Source of the DNA: Ampullaceana balthica
Lineage: Eukaryota; Mollusca; Gastropoda; Lymnaeidae
Length of the DNA stretch: 64,000 nucleotides
Reading direction: 5' to 3'
Assembly (NCBI GenBank): GCA_944989445.1
Contig: CALYLW010000208.1
Coordinates: forward strand, 1,158,975 to 1,222,974
The notes under the pieces: generated by a model
The model's input: the letters and a program-made list of their open reading frames with translations, nothing else
The model's database searches: none
What the model was told of the DNA's origin: nothing
Program-made: the position numbers and the translations under genes
Part shown: one piece after another, positions 36,601 through 46,390 of the stretch
Layout of the letters: every line of letters begins with the position of its first letter
How positions within the stretch are numbered: position 1 is the stretch's first letter

Positions 36601-37530
36601 GCTATCTTCTGTAGACTAAATCAAGTCTAGCTCATCCTTGGCTATCTTCTGTAGACTGAACTGGAAGTAATTAAGATGTGACCATCAGGTCATAGAGCAA
36701 AGAACCAATATAACATGAACAAAATGACAACTGGCATGTACTCAACAGCATGACCTGGCTTCACTTAGACCAGTGCTTTTACTGATGTACATAACCTTAA
36801 CAGGTGGTTTAATTGGTGAACTGTAATAACCTGCCTTTACTTCGGACTGGTGACCTTGACTCACCTGGGCAGTTGGGGAACGTGCATGCGTAGGACTGGG
36901 TGGATGTCCAAGGCGCCTCATCTTTGAGCGGATAATTGGGGTCAGGGATCCACACCCGCTGTTTGAACACCATACCTTGACCACAGGTCACACTGCAGTG
37001 GCTGAGTGGCCCCCACTCTCCCCATGAACCCTTCTCACTGGACAAAACAGGTGCTACAGAAACAACATGTTACATTAAATTTTAATTGGGCAACGGTTTA
37101 AAATCCATTTACGTATGAATACACAACATTGATAAAAATGATATAGAGATATAACCTGTATTTTTTTTTACACTTTTCATTTTTCTGTACATTTTTTGGG
37201 AGGAAATATGGACAGTGTTTTGATCCCCCCAGTATGACCCAATAGTTTGGCTCTTACGCTCTTGGCTATTCACACTTCAAATTATTGAAATTATAAGTAT
37301 AGATATAGTTGAATTATTTCGATCTGATGTTAATGCAGAAAGTTATTAAAAACCTCAATTTTTGACCCTCTGGTCGTAACAATTTATTTAATAGGTAACA
37401 ATGAATTTTTGCAAACACCATATGGGCAAAGACTCTTGTAATAGTTTTTAAAATAAAATGCTTTACCTAAGTTTGTAGCCAGCAAAACAAGTAGATGAAG
37501 TAGTACAGCAAAAGGATCTTCAAGAAACAT
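24522..37530 (-). CDS. Small secreted/surface protein, signal peptide-TSP1-TSP1-LDLa-hydrophobic tail (C6 N-terminus-like)
   Basis: The five-exon model (reverse strand) is 37,530-37,467, 37,053-36,865, 32,952-32,788, 31,187-30,981 and 24,601-24,522. Each has AG/GT borders and every junction is phase 1, giving 234 residues. Exon 1 encodes a signal peptide (MFLEDPFAVLLHLLVLLATN). Exons 2 and 3 each encode a TSP1 domain with WxxW motifs (WGEW, WSGWGGW). Exon 4 encodes an LDLa domain with the calcium-type CHDGSDEMAC, then GNGVYYDLSRGT. Exon 5 encodes a C-terminal hydrophobic tail (SDAAVILGSLLTVILALIFH, stop), like a GPI signal or membrane anchor. TSP1-TSP1-LDLa followed by GNG is the order in complement C6-like proteins before MACPF, but no MACPF exon was found in 24.6-31.0 kb. 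Exons 2-4 are firm, exon 1 likely, exon 5 tentative. It could be the N-terminus of a longer gene whose other exons I missed. Confidence 0.7.
25201..25283. repeat. 21-bp tandem repeat, about 4 copies
   Basis: AACTATATTAAATGTTATAA recurs at 21-bp spacing in intron 4 of the reverse-strand gene. Confidence 0.8.
25605..26262. repeat. 30-bp minisatellite, about 22 copies
   Basis: The unit contains GTAACTGAATGGAGACCTAA and TGATGGATGT. A C/T variant (GAGACC/GAGATC) is scattered along the array. It lies in intron 4 of the reverse-strand gene. Confidence 0.95.
26462..26645. repeat. 19-bp minisatellite, left part (about 9.5 copies)
   Basis: Units TTAGTATACATTGACATGG and TTACTATACATTGACATGG repeat up to the left end of the hAT transposon. 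They continue after its right end. Confidence 0.95.
26646..29288 (+). mobile_element. hAT transposon (2,643 bp) with perfect 8-bp target duplication
   Basis: The left end CAGCGGTTCTCAACCTGTGG and the inverse of the right end (CAGCGGTTCTCAACCTTTCT) share 16 bases. Both continue into GTCGCGACCC. GTATACAT is present on both sides (26,638-26,645 and 29,289-29,296). The interior carries a BED-finger/hAT transposase gene with two lesions. The insertion splits a 19-bp minisatellite and lies antisense within intron 4 of the TSP1/LDLa gene. Confidence 0.96.
27128..28941 (+). pseudogene. hAT transposase (ZBED5/SCAND3-like), disabled
   Basis: The N-terminal frame (27,128-27,421) has a BED-type finger (CVICNE ... 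LKRHF). The frame then shifts by one base near 27,313-27,318; the continuation (HPNFAGKDTEYF and on) is in the next frame. The main frame carries the hAT catalytic signatures LDESTD, CTDGAPAM and TEVRW, the THCMIHR motif, and the C-terminal dimerisation region (LCETGISSLLVIKSKYRSRL). A TAA at 28,405-28,407 interrupts the frame after QFW; the same frame then continues to 28,941. The protein would be about 600 residues, normal for the family. With one frameshift and one nonsense codon this copy cannot make full transposase. Confidence 0.93.
29289..30968. repeat. 19-bp minisatellite, right part (about 88 copies)
   Basis: This is the same unit as at 26,462-26,645. Nearly every copy differs only at one position, G or C (TTAGTATAC/TTACTATAC), in runs. 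The array stops about 12 bp before the donor of the LDLa exon (30,980). Confidence 0.97.
30981..31187 (-). CDS. LDLa exon of the reverse-strand gene
   Basis: The exon has 207 bases, phase 1 at both ends. It encodes a short lead-in (LPKKFNMTQ) and one LDL-receptor class A domain with six cysteines. The lipoprotein-type acidic cluster is CHDGSDEMAC. The exon then encodes YLSKSLRGNGVYYDLSRGT before the donor ACAG|GTAACA. The acceptor is TCTCTCTATTCCCCGACAG, which is part of the adjacent 31-bp repeat unit. LDLa domains fold around calcium in secreted proteins. Confidence 0.85.
31191..31957. repeat. 31-bp minisatellite, about 25 copies, each carrying a 3' splice-site-like sequence
   Basis: On the reverse strand each unit contains GTCTCTCTATTCCCCGACAG (variants CCCTGACAG and CCACGACAG), a pyrimidine tract ending in AG. 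The copy next to the LDLa exon is its acceptor. The unit length (31) is not a multiple of three, so all three frames are read in turn across the array. Confidence 0.95.
31958..32520. other. Intron 3 DNA, no gene seen
   Basis: AT-rich sequence within intron 3 of the TSP1/LDLa gene; only incidental open frames. Confidence 0.5.
32521..32785. repeat. 14-bp GGTAGAGAGGTCAG array with a duplicated exon end
   Basis: About ten copies of AGGGTAGAGAGGTC or AGGGTAAAGAGGTC lie between two copies of the 3' end of the second TSP1 exon. The 90-bp stretch starting GTCAAAGAAGACAAGGGTAA is duplicated at 32,521 and 32,611. Confidence 0.85.
32551..32609 (-). pseudogene. Duplicated 3' fragment of the second TSP1 exon with its donor
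   Basis: This 59-bp segment matches 32,780-32,838 with one mismatch that I can see. It covers the last ~50 coding bases of the TSP1 exon and its GTCAGT donor. No acceptor is evident for it, so it is probably a dead duplication rather than an extra exon. Confidence 0.8.
32788..32952 (-). CDS. Second TSP1 exon of the reverse-strand gene
   Basis: The exon has 165 bases, phase 1 at both ends, acceptor CTCTGTCCACAG and donor GTCAGT. It encodes WSGWGGWTLCTKACGEGKR, then the six-cysteine pattern of a thrombospondin type 1 repeat ending CNKEPCP. The WxxWxxW motif is the usual C-mannosylation site and the RxR spacing matches TSP1 layering. Phase 1-1 exons are typical of shuffled TSP1 domains. Confidence 0.9.
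33104..34915 (+). mobile_element. Unclassified interspersed repeat(s) in intron 2
   Basis: The segment starts with AACGAGCAACAAAGCCCGTC, includes TTGCCTTTTATTATATAGGA and CGTGCGTTGCAACC, and carries repeated GGGCCC-rich paragraphs (33,860, 34,150, 34,220, 34,400, 34,730). It ends TGATGATCGGATGAATGGTT and a CACACA/TATATA tail. The middle (33,677-33,965) matches 12,911-13,205. No intact coding sequence is seen. It may be more than one element. Confidence 0.5.
34890..35010. repeat. TATA/CATA microsatellite
   Basis: Runs of (TA)n, (CATA)n and (TATG)n form a low-complexity tail after the interspersed repeat. Confidence 0.85.
35101..36657. repeat. 40-bp minisatellite, about 39 copies
   Basis: The unit is TCAAGTCTAGCTCATCCTCG plus GCTATCTTCTGTAGACTAAA. 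The centre is nearly uniform with C in CCTCGG, while the edges carry T (CCTTGG) and rarer variants. It lies in intron 2 of the reverse-strand gene. Confidence 0.97.
36865..37053 (-). CDS. First TSP1 exon of the reverse-strand gene
   Basis: The exon has 189 bases, phase 1 at both ends, acceptor TGTTGTTTCTGTAG and donor GTGAGT. It encodes PVLSSEKGSWGEWGPLSHCS, then VTCGQG, and ends YACTFPNCP. The W-x-x-W and CSVTCGQG signatures identify a TSP1 repeat; only four cysteines are in this exon. It joins directly to the next TSP1 exon in frame. Confidence 0.88.
37467..37530 (-). CDS. Proposed first coding exon: signal peptide
   Basis: From ATG (37,530) 21 codons give MFLEDPFAVLLHLLVLLATN plus Leu, and the exon ends TTAG|GTAAAG in phase 1. 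The split codon becomes Ala, followed by PVLSSEKG in the TSP1 exon, a plausible signal-peptidase site. Upstream, GTCTATCCACAG ends four bases before the ATG and could be an acceptor for a 5' UTR exon. Confidence 0.65.
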
Positions 37531-37603
37531 GACTCTGTGGATAGACAAGATGATGAGCTTCACAATCACTCGCAACTGAACTGCAGCAGCCGGTAAGAAA
37601 ACT

Positions 37604-39947
37604 TTACAACAACAAGTAGCCCCTCTCTAAAACAACAAGTAGTCCCTCTCTGAAACAACAAGTAGTCCCTCTCTGAAACAACAAGTAGTCCCTCTCTGAA
37701 ACAACAAGTAGTTCCTCTCTGAAACAACAAGTAGTCCCTCTCTGAAACAACAAGTAGTCCCTCTCTGAAACAACAAGTAGTCCCTCTCTGAAACAACAAG
37801 TAGTCCCTCTCTGAAACAACAAGTAGTCCCTCTCTGAAACAACAAGTAGTCCCTCTCTGAAACAACAAGTAGTCCCTCTCTGAAACAACAAGTAGTCCCT
37901 CTCTGAAACAACAAGTAGTCCCTCTCTGAAACAACAAGTAGTCCCTCTCTGAAACAACAAGTAGTCCCTCTCTGAAACAACAAGTAGTCCCTCTCTGAAA
38001 CAACAAGTAGTCCTTCTCTGAAACAACAAGTAGTCCCTCTCTGAAACAACAAGTAGTCCCTCTCTGAAACAACAAGTAGTCCCTCTCTGAAACAACAAGT
38101 AGTCCCTCTCTGAAACAACAAGTAGTTCCTCTCTGAAACAACAAGTAGTTCCTCTCTGAAACAACAACTAGTCCCTCTCTGAAACAACAAGTAGTCCCTC
38201 TCTGAAACAACAACTAGTCCCTCTCTGAAACAACAAGTAGTCCTCTCTGAAACAACAAGTAGTTCCTCTCTGAAACAACAAGTAGTTCCTCTCTGAAACA
38301 ACAAGTAGTCCCTCTCTGAAACAACAAGTAGTCCCTCTCTGAAACAACAAGTAGTCCCTCTCTGAAACAACAAGTAGTCCCTCTCTGAAACAACAAGTAG
38401 TCCCTCTCTGAAACAACAAGTAGTCCCTCTCTGAAACAACAAGTAGTCCCTCTCTGAAAAGCAAGTAGTCCCTCTCTGAAACAACAAGTAGTCCTCTCTG
38501 AAACAACAAGTAGTCCCTCTCTGAAACAACAAGTAGTTCCTCTCTGAAACAACAAGTAGTTCCTCTCTGAAACAACAAGTAGTCCCTCTCTGAAACAACA
38601 AGTAGTCCCTTTCTGAAACAACAAGTAGTCCCTCTCTGAAACAACAAGTAGTCCCTCTCTGAAACAACAAGTAGTCCTCTCTGAAACAACAAGTAGTCCC
38701 TCTCTGAAACAACAAGTAGTCCCTCTCTGAAACAACAAGTAGTCCCTCTCTGAAACAACAAGTAGTCCCTCTCTGAAACAACAAGTAGTCCCTCTCTGAA
38801 ACAACAAGTAGTCCCTCTCTGAAACAACAAGTAGTCCCTCTCTGAAACAACAAGTAGTCCCTCTCTGAAACAACAAGTAGTCCCTCTCTGAAACAACAAG
38901 TAGTCCCTCTCTGAAACAACAAGTAGTCCCTCTCTGAAACAACAAGTAGTCCTTCTCTGAAACAACAAGTAGTCCCTCTCTGAAACAACAAGTAGTCCCT
39001 CTCTGAAACAACAAGTAGTCCCTCTCTGAAACAACAAGTAGTCCCTCTCTGAAACAACAAGTAGTTCCTCTCTGAAACAACAAGTAGTTCCTCTCTGAAA
39101 CAACAACTAGTCCCTCTCTGAAACAACAAGTAGTCCCTCTCTGAAACAACAACTAGTCCCTCTCTGAAACAACAAGTAGTCCTCTCTGAAACAACAAGTA
39201 GTTCCTCTCTGAAACAACAAGTAGTTCCTCTCTGAAACAACAAGTAGTCCCTCTCTGAAACAACAAGTAGTCCCTCTCTGAAACAACAAGTAGTCCCTCT
39301 CTGAAACAACAAGTAGTCCCTCTCTGAAACAACAAGTAGTCCCTCTCTGAAACAACAAGTAGTCCCTCTCTGAAACAACAAGTAGTCCCTCTCTGAAAAG
39401 CAAGTAGTCCCTCTCTGAAACAACAAGTAGTCCCTCTCTGAAACAAAAAGTAGTCCCTCTCTGAAAAGCAAGTAGTCCCTCTCTGAAACAACAAGTAGTC
39501 CTCTCTGAAACAACAAGTAGTCCCTCTCTGAAACAACAAGTAGTTCCTCTCTGAAACAACAAGTAGTTCCTCTCTGAAACAACAAGTAGTCCCTCTCTGA
39601 AACAACAAGTAGTCCCTTTCTGAAACAACAAGTAGTCCCTCTCTGAAACAACAAGTAGTCCCTCTCTGAAACAACAAGTAGTCCTCTCTGAAACAACAAG
39701 TAGTCCCTCTCTGAAACAACAAGTAGTCCCTCTCTGAAACAACAAGTAGTCCCTCTCTGAAACAACAAGTAGTCCTTCTCTGAAACAACAAGTAGTCCCT
39801 CTCTGAAACAACAAGTAGTCCCTCTCTGAAACAACAAGTAGTCCCTCTCTGAAACAACAAGTAGTCCCTCTCTGAAACAACAAGTAGTTCCTCTCTGAAA
39901 CAACAAGTAGTCCCTCTCTGAAACAACAAGTAGTCCCTCTCTGAAAA
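37604..39947. repeat. 23-bp minisatellite, about 101 copies, with a 939-bp higher-order duplication
   Basis: The unit is GTCCCTCTCTGAAACAACAA plus GTA. Rare variants (CAACAACTAGTCC, GAAAAGCAAGTAG) recur exactly 939 bp apart (for example 38,461 and 39,400). The array begins about 75 bp upstream of the proposed signal-peptide ATG. Long reverse-strand frames here are repeat artefacts. Confidence 0.97.
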
Positions 39948-40565
39948 CCTCCTGGACCATTAAAAAAATTCAACTTTACAACCATGAGAAATTCAGTTTT
40001 TTTCACAGCGATTCTTATCATAAGCCATAAAACTATTCAATCACAAGCAATTTGGTCATTACAATGGGGGTTATTAACTTGACGATCACGCACCATTATC
40101 TATATAATCATTAATAATGCCTTTTAAAATCACAAGCAAGTCAAATTTACTATAAAAACCTTTTAAAACTTAATTAACATTCATAAACCAAACAAACTTG
40201 AATTGACACAAGGGCATATGGTGCCATGATAGGTTAGAAGCTTGTTTCAAACCAGGTTCCATCCTAATACAATGTCTGAATGCTATTATGAAGTTGTATG
40301 TAAACGTGTTCTGAATTTGAATGTGAATATACAACGCTAATGTTGTACAAATGTTTAAAATCTGTAAATACGTGGGACTTATGACCATGGAAATATTCAA
40401 AAACAACAGATTATTTACCCGCTACTTTTCCCGCTTTAAAAAAACCCGCAGCAAACGAAAAGTAACATCTAAGAGATAGGACGAAAACAAGAATAACACA
40501 AGAAAATGTTAAAAATAATTGAATTAAACCCTCAACACTTCATTGTCAACAATCACATCATCTAA
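39948..40565. other. No gene seen
   Basis: AT-rich DNA between the 23-bp array and a retrotransposon remnant. Confidence 0.5.
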
Positions 40566-40961
40566 GAAACATCCACCAAAGAAAACATTGATAAACTAGA
40601 ACAAATTCAAAAAAGAGCTTCCAGATTCATTACTGGAGAATATTCAAAACTTACAAGAATAACACCATTAGTTAAATCATTAAACCTTGAAACACTAGAG
40701 GATAGAAGAACCAAGAGCAAAGTAGTAATATTACATAAAGCAATTAATTCTTATTTAGAAATACAACACAAAGATAACTTAATACAACCCTCAGATAGAC
40801 ATAAGGATAAAAACACATTTCTTATTCCGTATGTAAGAACAAACACATACAAATTCTCGTTTTTCCTGTCCTGAATTCGGGCGTGGAATGGGTTTCCTGA
40901 AGGAACCAGTAAAACCAACACTTTATCAACATTTAAAACTCTAATAAGAAAGCAGGACTAG
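40566..40961 (+). pseudogene. Non-LTR retrotransposon 3' end: C-terminus of reverse transcriptase ORF2
   Basis: The frame reads IDKLEQIQKRASRFITGEYS and on through SLNLETLEDRRTKSKVVILH. After an in-frame TGA at 40,872 it continues IRAWNGFPEG ... TLSTFKTLIRKQD and a stop. The order RAxRFI, L-x-x-L-x-x-RR, R-x-W-N-x-L/F-P and STFK is typical of the end of Jockey/CR1/I-type ORF2. It is 5'-truncated (stop at 40,563) and has no ATG. Confidence 0.8.
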
Positions 40962-41041
40962 ACACAAACAATAGATAAGCGTAGGACGCAATAATCTTCT
41001 GTACAGCTGGAGCATCAGTACCAGAAAAGATAATACATGTA

Positions 41042-44000
41042 TCACATAATGTAAACAAAAATCACATCATGTAAAAAATTACATAATGTAAACAAACACC
41101 CCATAATGTAAACAGACATCCCATAATGTAAACAAACATCCCATAATGTAAACAGACATCCCATAATGTAAACAGACATCCCATAATGTAAACAAACATC
41201 CCATAATGTAAACAAACATCCCATAATGTAAACAAACATCCCATAATGTAAACAGACATCCCATAATGTAAACAGACATCCCATATTGTAAACAAACATC
41301 CCATAATTTAAACAGACATCCCATAATGTAAACAGACATCCCATAATGTAAACAGACATCCCATAATGTAAACAGACATCCCATAATGTAAACAGACATC
41401 CCATAATGTAAACAGACATCCCATAATGTAAACAGACATCCCATAATGTAAACAGACATCCCATAATGTAAACAGACATCCCATAATGTAAACAAACATC
41501 CCATAATGTAAACAAACACCCCATAATGTAAACAAACATCCCATAATGTAAACAGACATCCCATAATGTAAACAGACATCCCATATTGTAAACAAACATC
41601 CCATAATGTAAACAGACATCCCATAATGTAAACAGACATCCTATAATGTAAACAGACATCCCATAATGTAAACAAACATCCCATAATGTAAACAGACATC
41701 CCATAATGTAAACAAACATCCCATAATGTAAACAGACATCCCATAATGTAAACAGACATCCCATAATGTAAACAAACATCCCATAATCTAAACAGACATC
41801 CATAATGTAAACAAACATCCCATAATGTAAACAAACATCCCATAATGTAAACAAACATCCCATAATGTAAACAGACATCCCATAATGTAAACAGACATCC
41901 CATATTGTAAACAAACATCCCATAATGTAAACAGACATCCCATAATGTAAACAGACATCCCATAATGTAAAAAGACATCCCATAATGTAAACAAACATCC
42001 CATAATGTAAACAGACATCCCATAATGTAAACAAACATCCCATAATGTAAACAGACATCCCATAATGTAAACAAACATCCCATAATGTAAACAGACATCC
42101 CATAATGTAAACAAACATCCCATAATGTAAACAGACATCCCATAATGTAAACAAACATCCCAAAATGTAAACAAACATTCCCTAATGTAAACAGACATCC
42201 CATAATGTAAACAGACATCCCATAATGTAAACAGACATCCCATAATGTAAACAAACATCCCATAATGTAAACAAACATCCCATAATGTAAACAGACATCC
42301 CATAATGTAAACAAACATCCCATAATGTAAACAGACATCCCATAATGTAAACCGACATCCCATAATGTAAACAAACATCCCATAATGTAAACAAACATCC
42401 CATAATGTAAACAGACATCCCATAATGTAAACAGACATCCCATAATGTAAACAAACATCCCATAATGTAAACAGACATCCCATAATGTAAACAGACATCC
42501 CATAATGTAAACAAACATCCCAAAATGTAAACAAACATTCCCTAATGTAAACAGACATCCCATAATGTAAACAGACATCCCATAATGTAAACAGACATCC
42601 CATAATGTAAACAAACATCCCATAATGTAAACAAACATCCCATAATGTAAACAGACATCCCATAATGTAAACAAACATCCCATAATGTAAACAGACATCC
42701 CATAATGTAAACCGACATCCCATAATGTAAACAAACATCCCATAATGTAAACAAACATCCCATAATGTAAACAGACATCCCATAATGTAAACAGACATCC
42801 CATAATGTAAACAAACATCCCATAATGTAAACAGACATCCCATAATGTAAACAAACATCCCATAATGTAAACAAACATCCCATAATTTAAACAGACATCC
42901 CATAATGTAAACAAACATCCCATAAGGTAAACAGACATCCAGTAATGTAAACAAACATCCCATAATGTAAACAAACATCCCATAATGTAAACAGACATCC
43001 CATAATGTAAACAGACATCCCATAATTTAAACAGACATCCCATAATGTAAACAAACATCCCATAATGTAAACAGACATCCCATAATGTAAACAGACATCC
43101 CATAATTTAAACAGACATCCCATAATGTAAACAGACATCCCATAATGTAAACAGACATCCCATAATGTAAACAAACATCCCATAATGTAAACAAACATCC
43201 CATAATGTAAACAGACATCCCATAATGTAAACAGACATCCCATAATTTAAACAGACATCCCATAATGTAAACAAACATCCCATAATGTAAACAGACATCC
43301 CATAATGTAAACAAACATCCCATAAAGTAAACAAACATCCCATAATGTAAACAGACATCCCATAATGTAAACAAACATCCCATAATGTAAACAGACATCC
43401 CATAATGTAAACAAACATCCCATAATGTAAACAGACATCCCATAATGTAAACAAACATCCCATAATGTAAACAGACATCCCATAATGTAAACAGACAACC
43501 CATAATGTAAACAGACAACCCATAATGTAAACAGACATCCCATAATGTAAACAGACATCCCATAATGTAAACAGACATCCCATAATGTAAACAGACATCT
43601 CATAATGTAAACAAACAACATCCCATAATGTAAACAGACATCCCATAATGTAAACAGACATCCCATAATGTAAACAAACATCTCATAATGTAAACAAACA
43701 TCCCATAATGTAAACAAACATCCCATAATGTAAACATACATCCCATAATGTAAACAGACATCTCATAATGTAAACAAACATCTCATAATGTAAACAAACA
43801 TCCCATAATGTAAACAGACATCCCATAATGTAAACAGACATCCCATAATGTAAACAGACATCTCATAATGTAAACAAACAACATCCCATAATGTAAACAG
43901 ACATCCCATAATGTAAACAGACATCTCATAATGTAAACAAACATCCCATAATGTAAACAAACATCCCATAATGTAAACAGACATCCCATAATGTAAACAG

Positions 44001-45881
44001 ACATCCCATAATGTAAACAGACATCTCATAATGTAAACAAACAACATCCCATAATGTAAACAGACATCCCATAATGTAAACAGACATCCCATAATGTAAA
44101 CAGACATCCCATAATGTAAACAAACATCTCATAATGTAAACAGACATCCCATAATGTAAACAGACATCCCATAATGTAAACAAACATCCCATAATGTAAA
44201 CAGACATCCCATAATGTAAACAGACATCCCATAATGTAAACAGACATCCCATAATGTAAACAAACATCTCATAATGTAAACAAACATCCCATAATGTAAA
44301 CAGACATCCCATAATGTAAACAGACATCCCATAATGTAAACAGACATCCCATAATGTAAACAAACATCCCATAATGTAAACAGACATCCCATAATATAAA
44401 CAGACATCCCATAATGTAAACAGACATCCCATAATGTAAACAGACAACCCATAATGTAAACAGACAACCCATAATGTAAACAGACATCCCATAATGTAAA
44501 CAGACATCCCATAATGTAAACAGACATCCCATAATGTAAACAGACATCTCATAATGTAAACAAACAACATCCCATAATGTAAACAGACATCCCATAATGT
44601 AAACAGACATCCCATAATGTAAACAAACATCTCATAATGTAAACAAACATCCCATAATGTAAACAAACATCCCATAATGTAAACAGACATCCCATAATGT
44701 AAACAGACATCTCATAATGTAAACAAACATCTCATAATGTAAACAAACATCCCATAATGTAAACAGACATCCCATAATGTAAACATACATCCCATAATGT
44801 AAACAGACATCTCATAATGTAAACAAACAACATCCCATAATGTAAACAGACATCCCATAATGTAAACAGACATCCCATAATGTAAACAAACATCCCATAA
44901 TGTAAACAGACATCCCATAATGTAAACAGACATCCCATAATGTAAACAGACATCCCATAATGTAAACAGACATCTCATAATGTAAACAAACAACATCCCA
45001 TAATGTAAACAAACAACATCCCATAATGTAAACAGACATCCCATAATGTAAACAGACATCCCATAATGTAAACAGACATCCCATAATGTAAACAGACATC
45101 TCATAATGTAAACAGACATCCCATAATGTAAACAAACATCCCATAATGTAAACAGACATCCCATAATGTAAACAGACATCCCATAATGTAAACAAACATC
45201 TCATAATGTAAACAAACATCCCATAATGTAAACAGACATCCCATAATGTAAACAAACACCCCATAATGTAAACAGACATCCCATAATGTAAACAGACATC
45301 CCATAATGTAAACAAACATCCCATAATGTAAACAGACATCCCATAATGTAAACAAACATCCCATAATGTAAACAAACATCCCATAATGTAAACAGACATC
45401 CCATAATGTAAACAGACATCCCATAATGTAAACAGACATCCCATAATGTAAACAGACATCCCATAATGTAAACAGACATCCCATAATGTAAACAGACATC
45501 CCATAATGTAAACAGACATCCCATAATGTAAACAGACATCTCATAATGTAAACAGACATCCCATAATGTAAACAAACATCCCATAATGTAAACAGACATC
45601 CCATAATGTAAACAGACATCCCATAATGTAAACAGACATCCCATAATGTAAACAGACATCCCATAATGTAAACAGACATCCCATAATGTAAACAAACATC
45701 TCATAATGTAAACAGACATCCCATAATGTAAACAGACATCCCATAATGTAAACAGACATCCCATAATGTAAACAGACATCCCATAATGTAAACAAACATC
45801 CCATAATGTAAACAAACATCCCATAATGTAAACAAACATCCCATAATGTAAACAAACATCCCATAATGTAAACAGACATCG
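41042..45881. repeat. 20-bp satellite, about 240 copies (4.8 kb)
   Basis: The unit is CATAATGTAAACAGACATCC with A/G dimorphism (ACAGAC/ACAAAC). A 360-bp block recurs (CCCAAAATGTAAACAAACAT near 42,160 and 42,520). The right part carries recurrent longer units (ACAAACAACATCCC) at 43,610, 43,870, 44,040, 44,565, 44,825, 44,990 and 45,010. The reverse strand is stop-free, giving long meaningless frames. Confidence 0.98.
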
Positions 45882-46087
45882 CATGGTCTTTTCAAACTAC
45901 ATATCCGTAAATAAAAATGCTACTAAAGGACGAATTCCCAATTAATTACCAACCGTTACATCAAAATAAAGGTGGTCAGGCCGAATAGATTAAGAAACAT
46001 TCATTGATTAAATGCTTTACAATAAACAATCCATCACTGCATAACATTAATATCAGCACTGCTCTTTTCATTGATATTTATAAAATA

Positions 46088-46390
46088 CTAGGTGCAAGTA
46101 CCCGGCTTTCCGGGTTTAAAATAAGGTGTTCTGTAGAAGCGTACAAAACTGTTTATTTGCATGCAATAAAAGGGTACATTTATCTTAAAGCAATGTGATA
46201 GACAACATTTTTGGCAGTTCCATATGTAGTGTGTACAAAAAGATTCTCCTCTTTGCCCACTCTGGAGCAGGCCACATACAACTGCCCATGAGAAAAGCAT
46301 GGTGTCTATACCAGCAATCCCAAGAGACTGGCCCTGTGACTTGTTGATTGTCATGGCAAAACACAGTTTCAGTTATAATTATAAGGGAAC
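46088..46390 (-). mobile_element. Helitron 3' end with helicase remnant
   Basis: On the reverse strand, ACCCGGAAAGCCGGGT (46,115-46,100) can form a 6-bp hairpin. Eight bases later comes CTAG, followed by T. A hairpin then CTRR next to a T is the canonical Helitron 3' terminus. The helicase fragment ends just before it. The 5' end was not found. Confidence 0.75.
46180..46366 (-). pseudogene. Helitron PIF1-like helicase C-terminal fragment, frameshifted
   Basis: The reverse strand encodes FAMTINKSQGQSLGIAGIDT. The conserved continuation FSHGQLYVACSRVGKEENLF and GTAKNVVYHIALR, then TAA, is in a different frame. These are helicase motifs V and VI of Helitron Rep-Hel proteins. A frameshift lies near 46,300 and an upstream stop at about 46,370 ends the readable part. 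Confidence 0.8.

Noticed and set aside
37604..39960. 777-codon reverse frame of CCFREGLLVVSERDYLLFQ-type repeats
   Set aside because: The frame is a product of a stop-free 23-bp unit, is open in every frame, and is not joined to the signal-peptide exon by any visible splice site.
41042..45881. Many long reverse-strand frames (up to 674 codons) of a Cys/Tyr/Met-rich repeat
   Set aside because: The 20-bp unit lacks stops on that strand and gives the same peptide in all three frames. Indels between units would change nothing visible, so there is no evidence of selection for coding.
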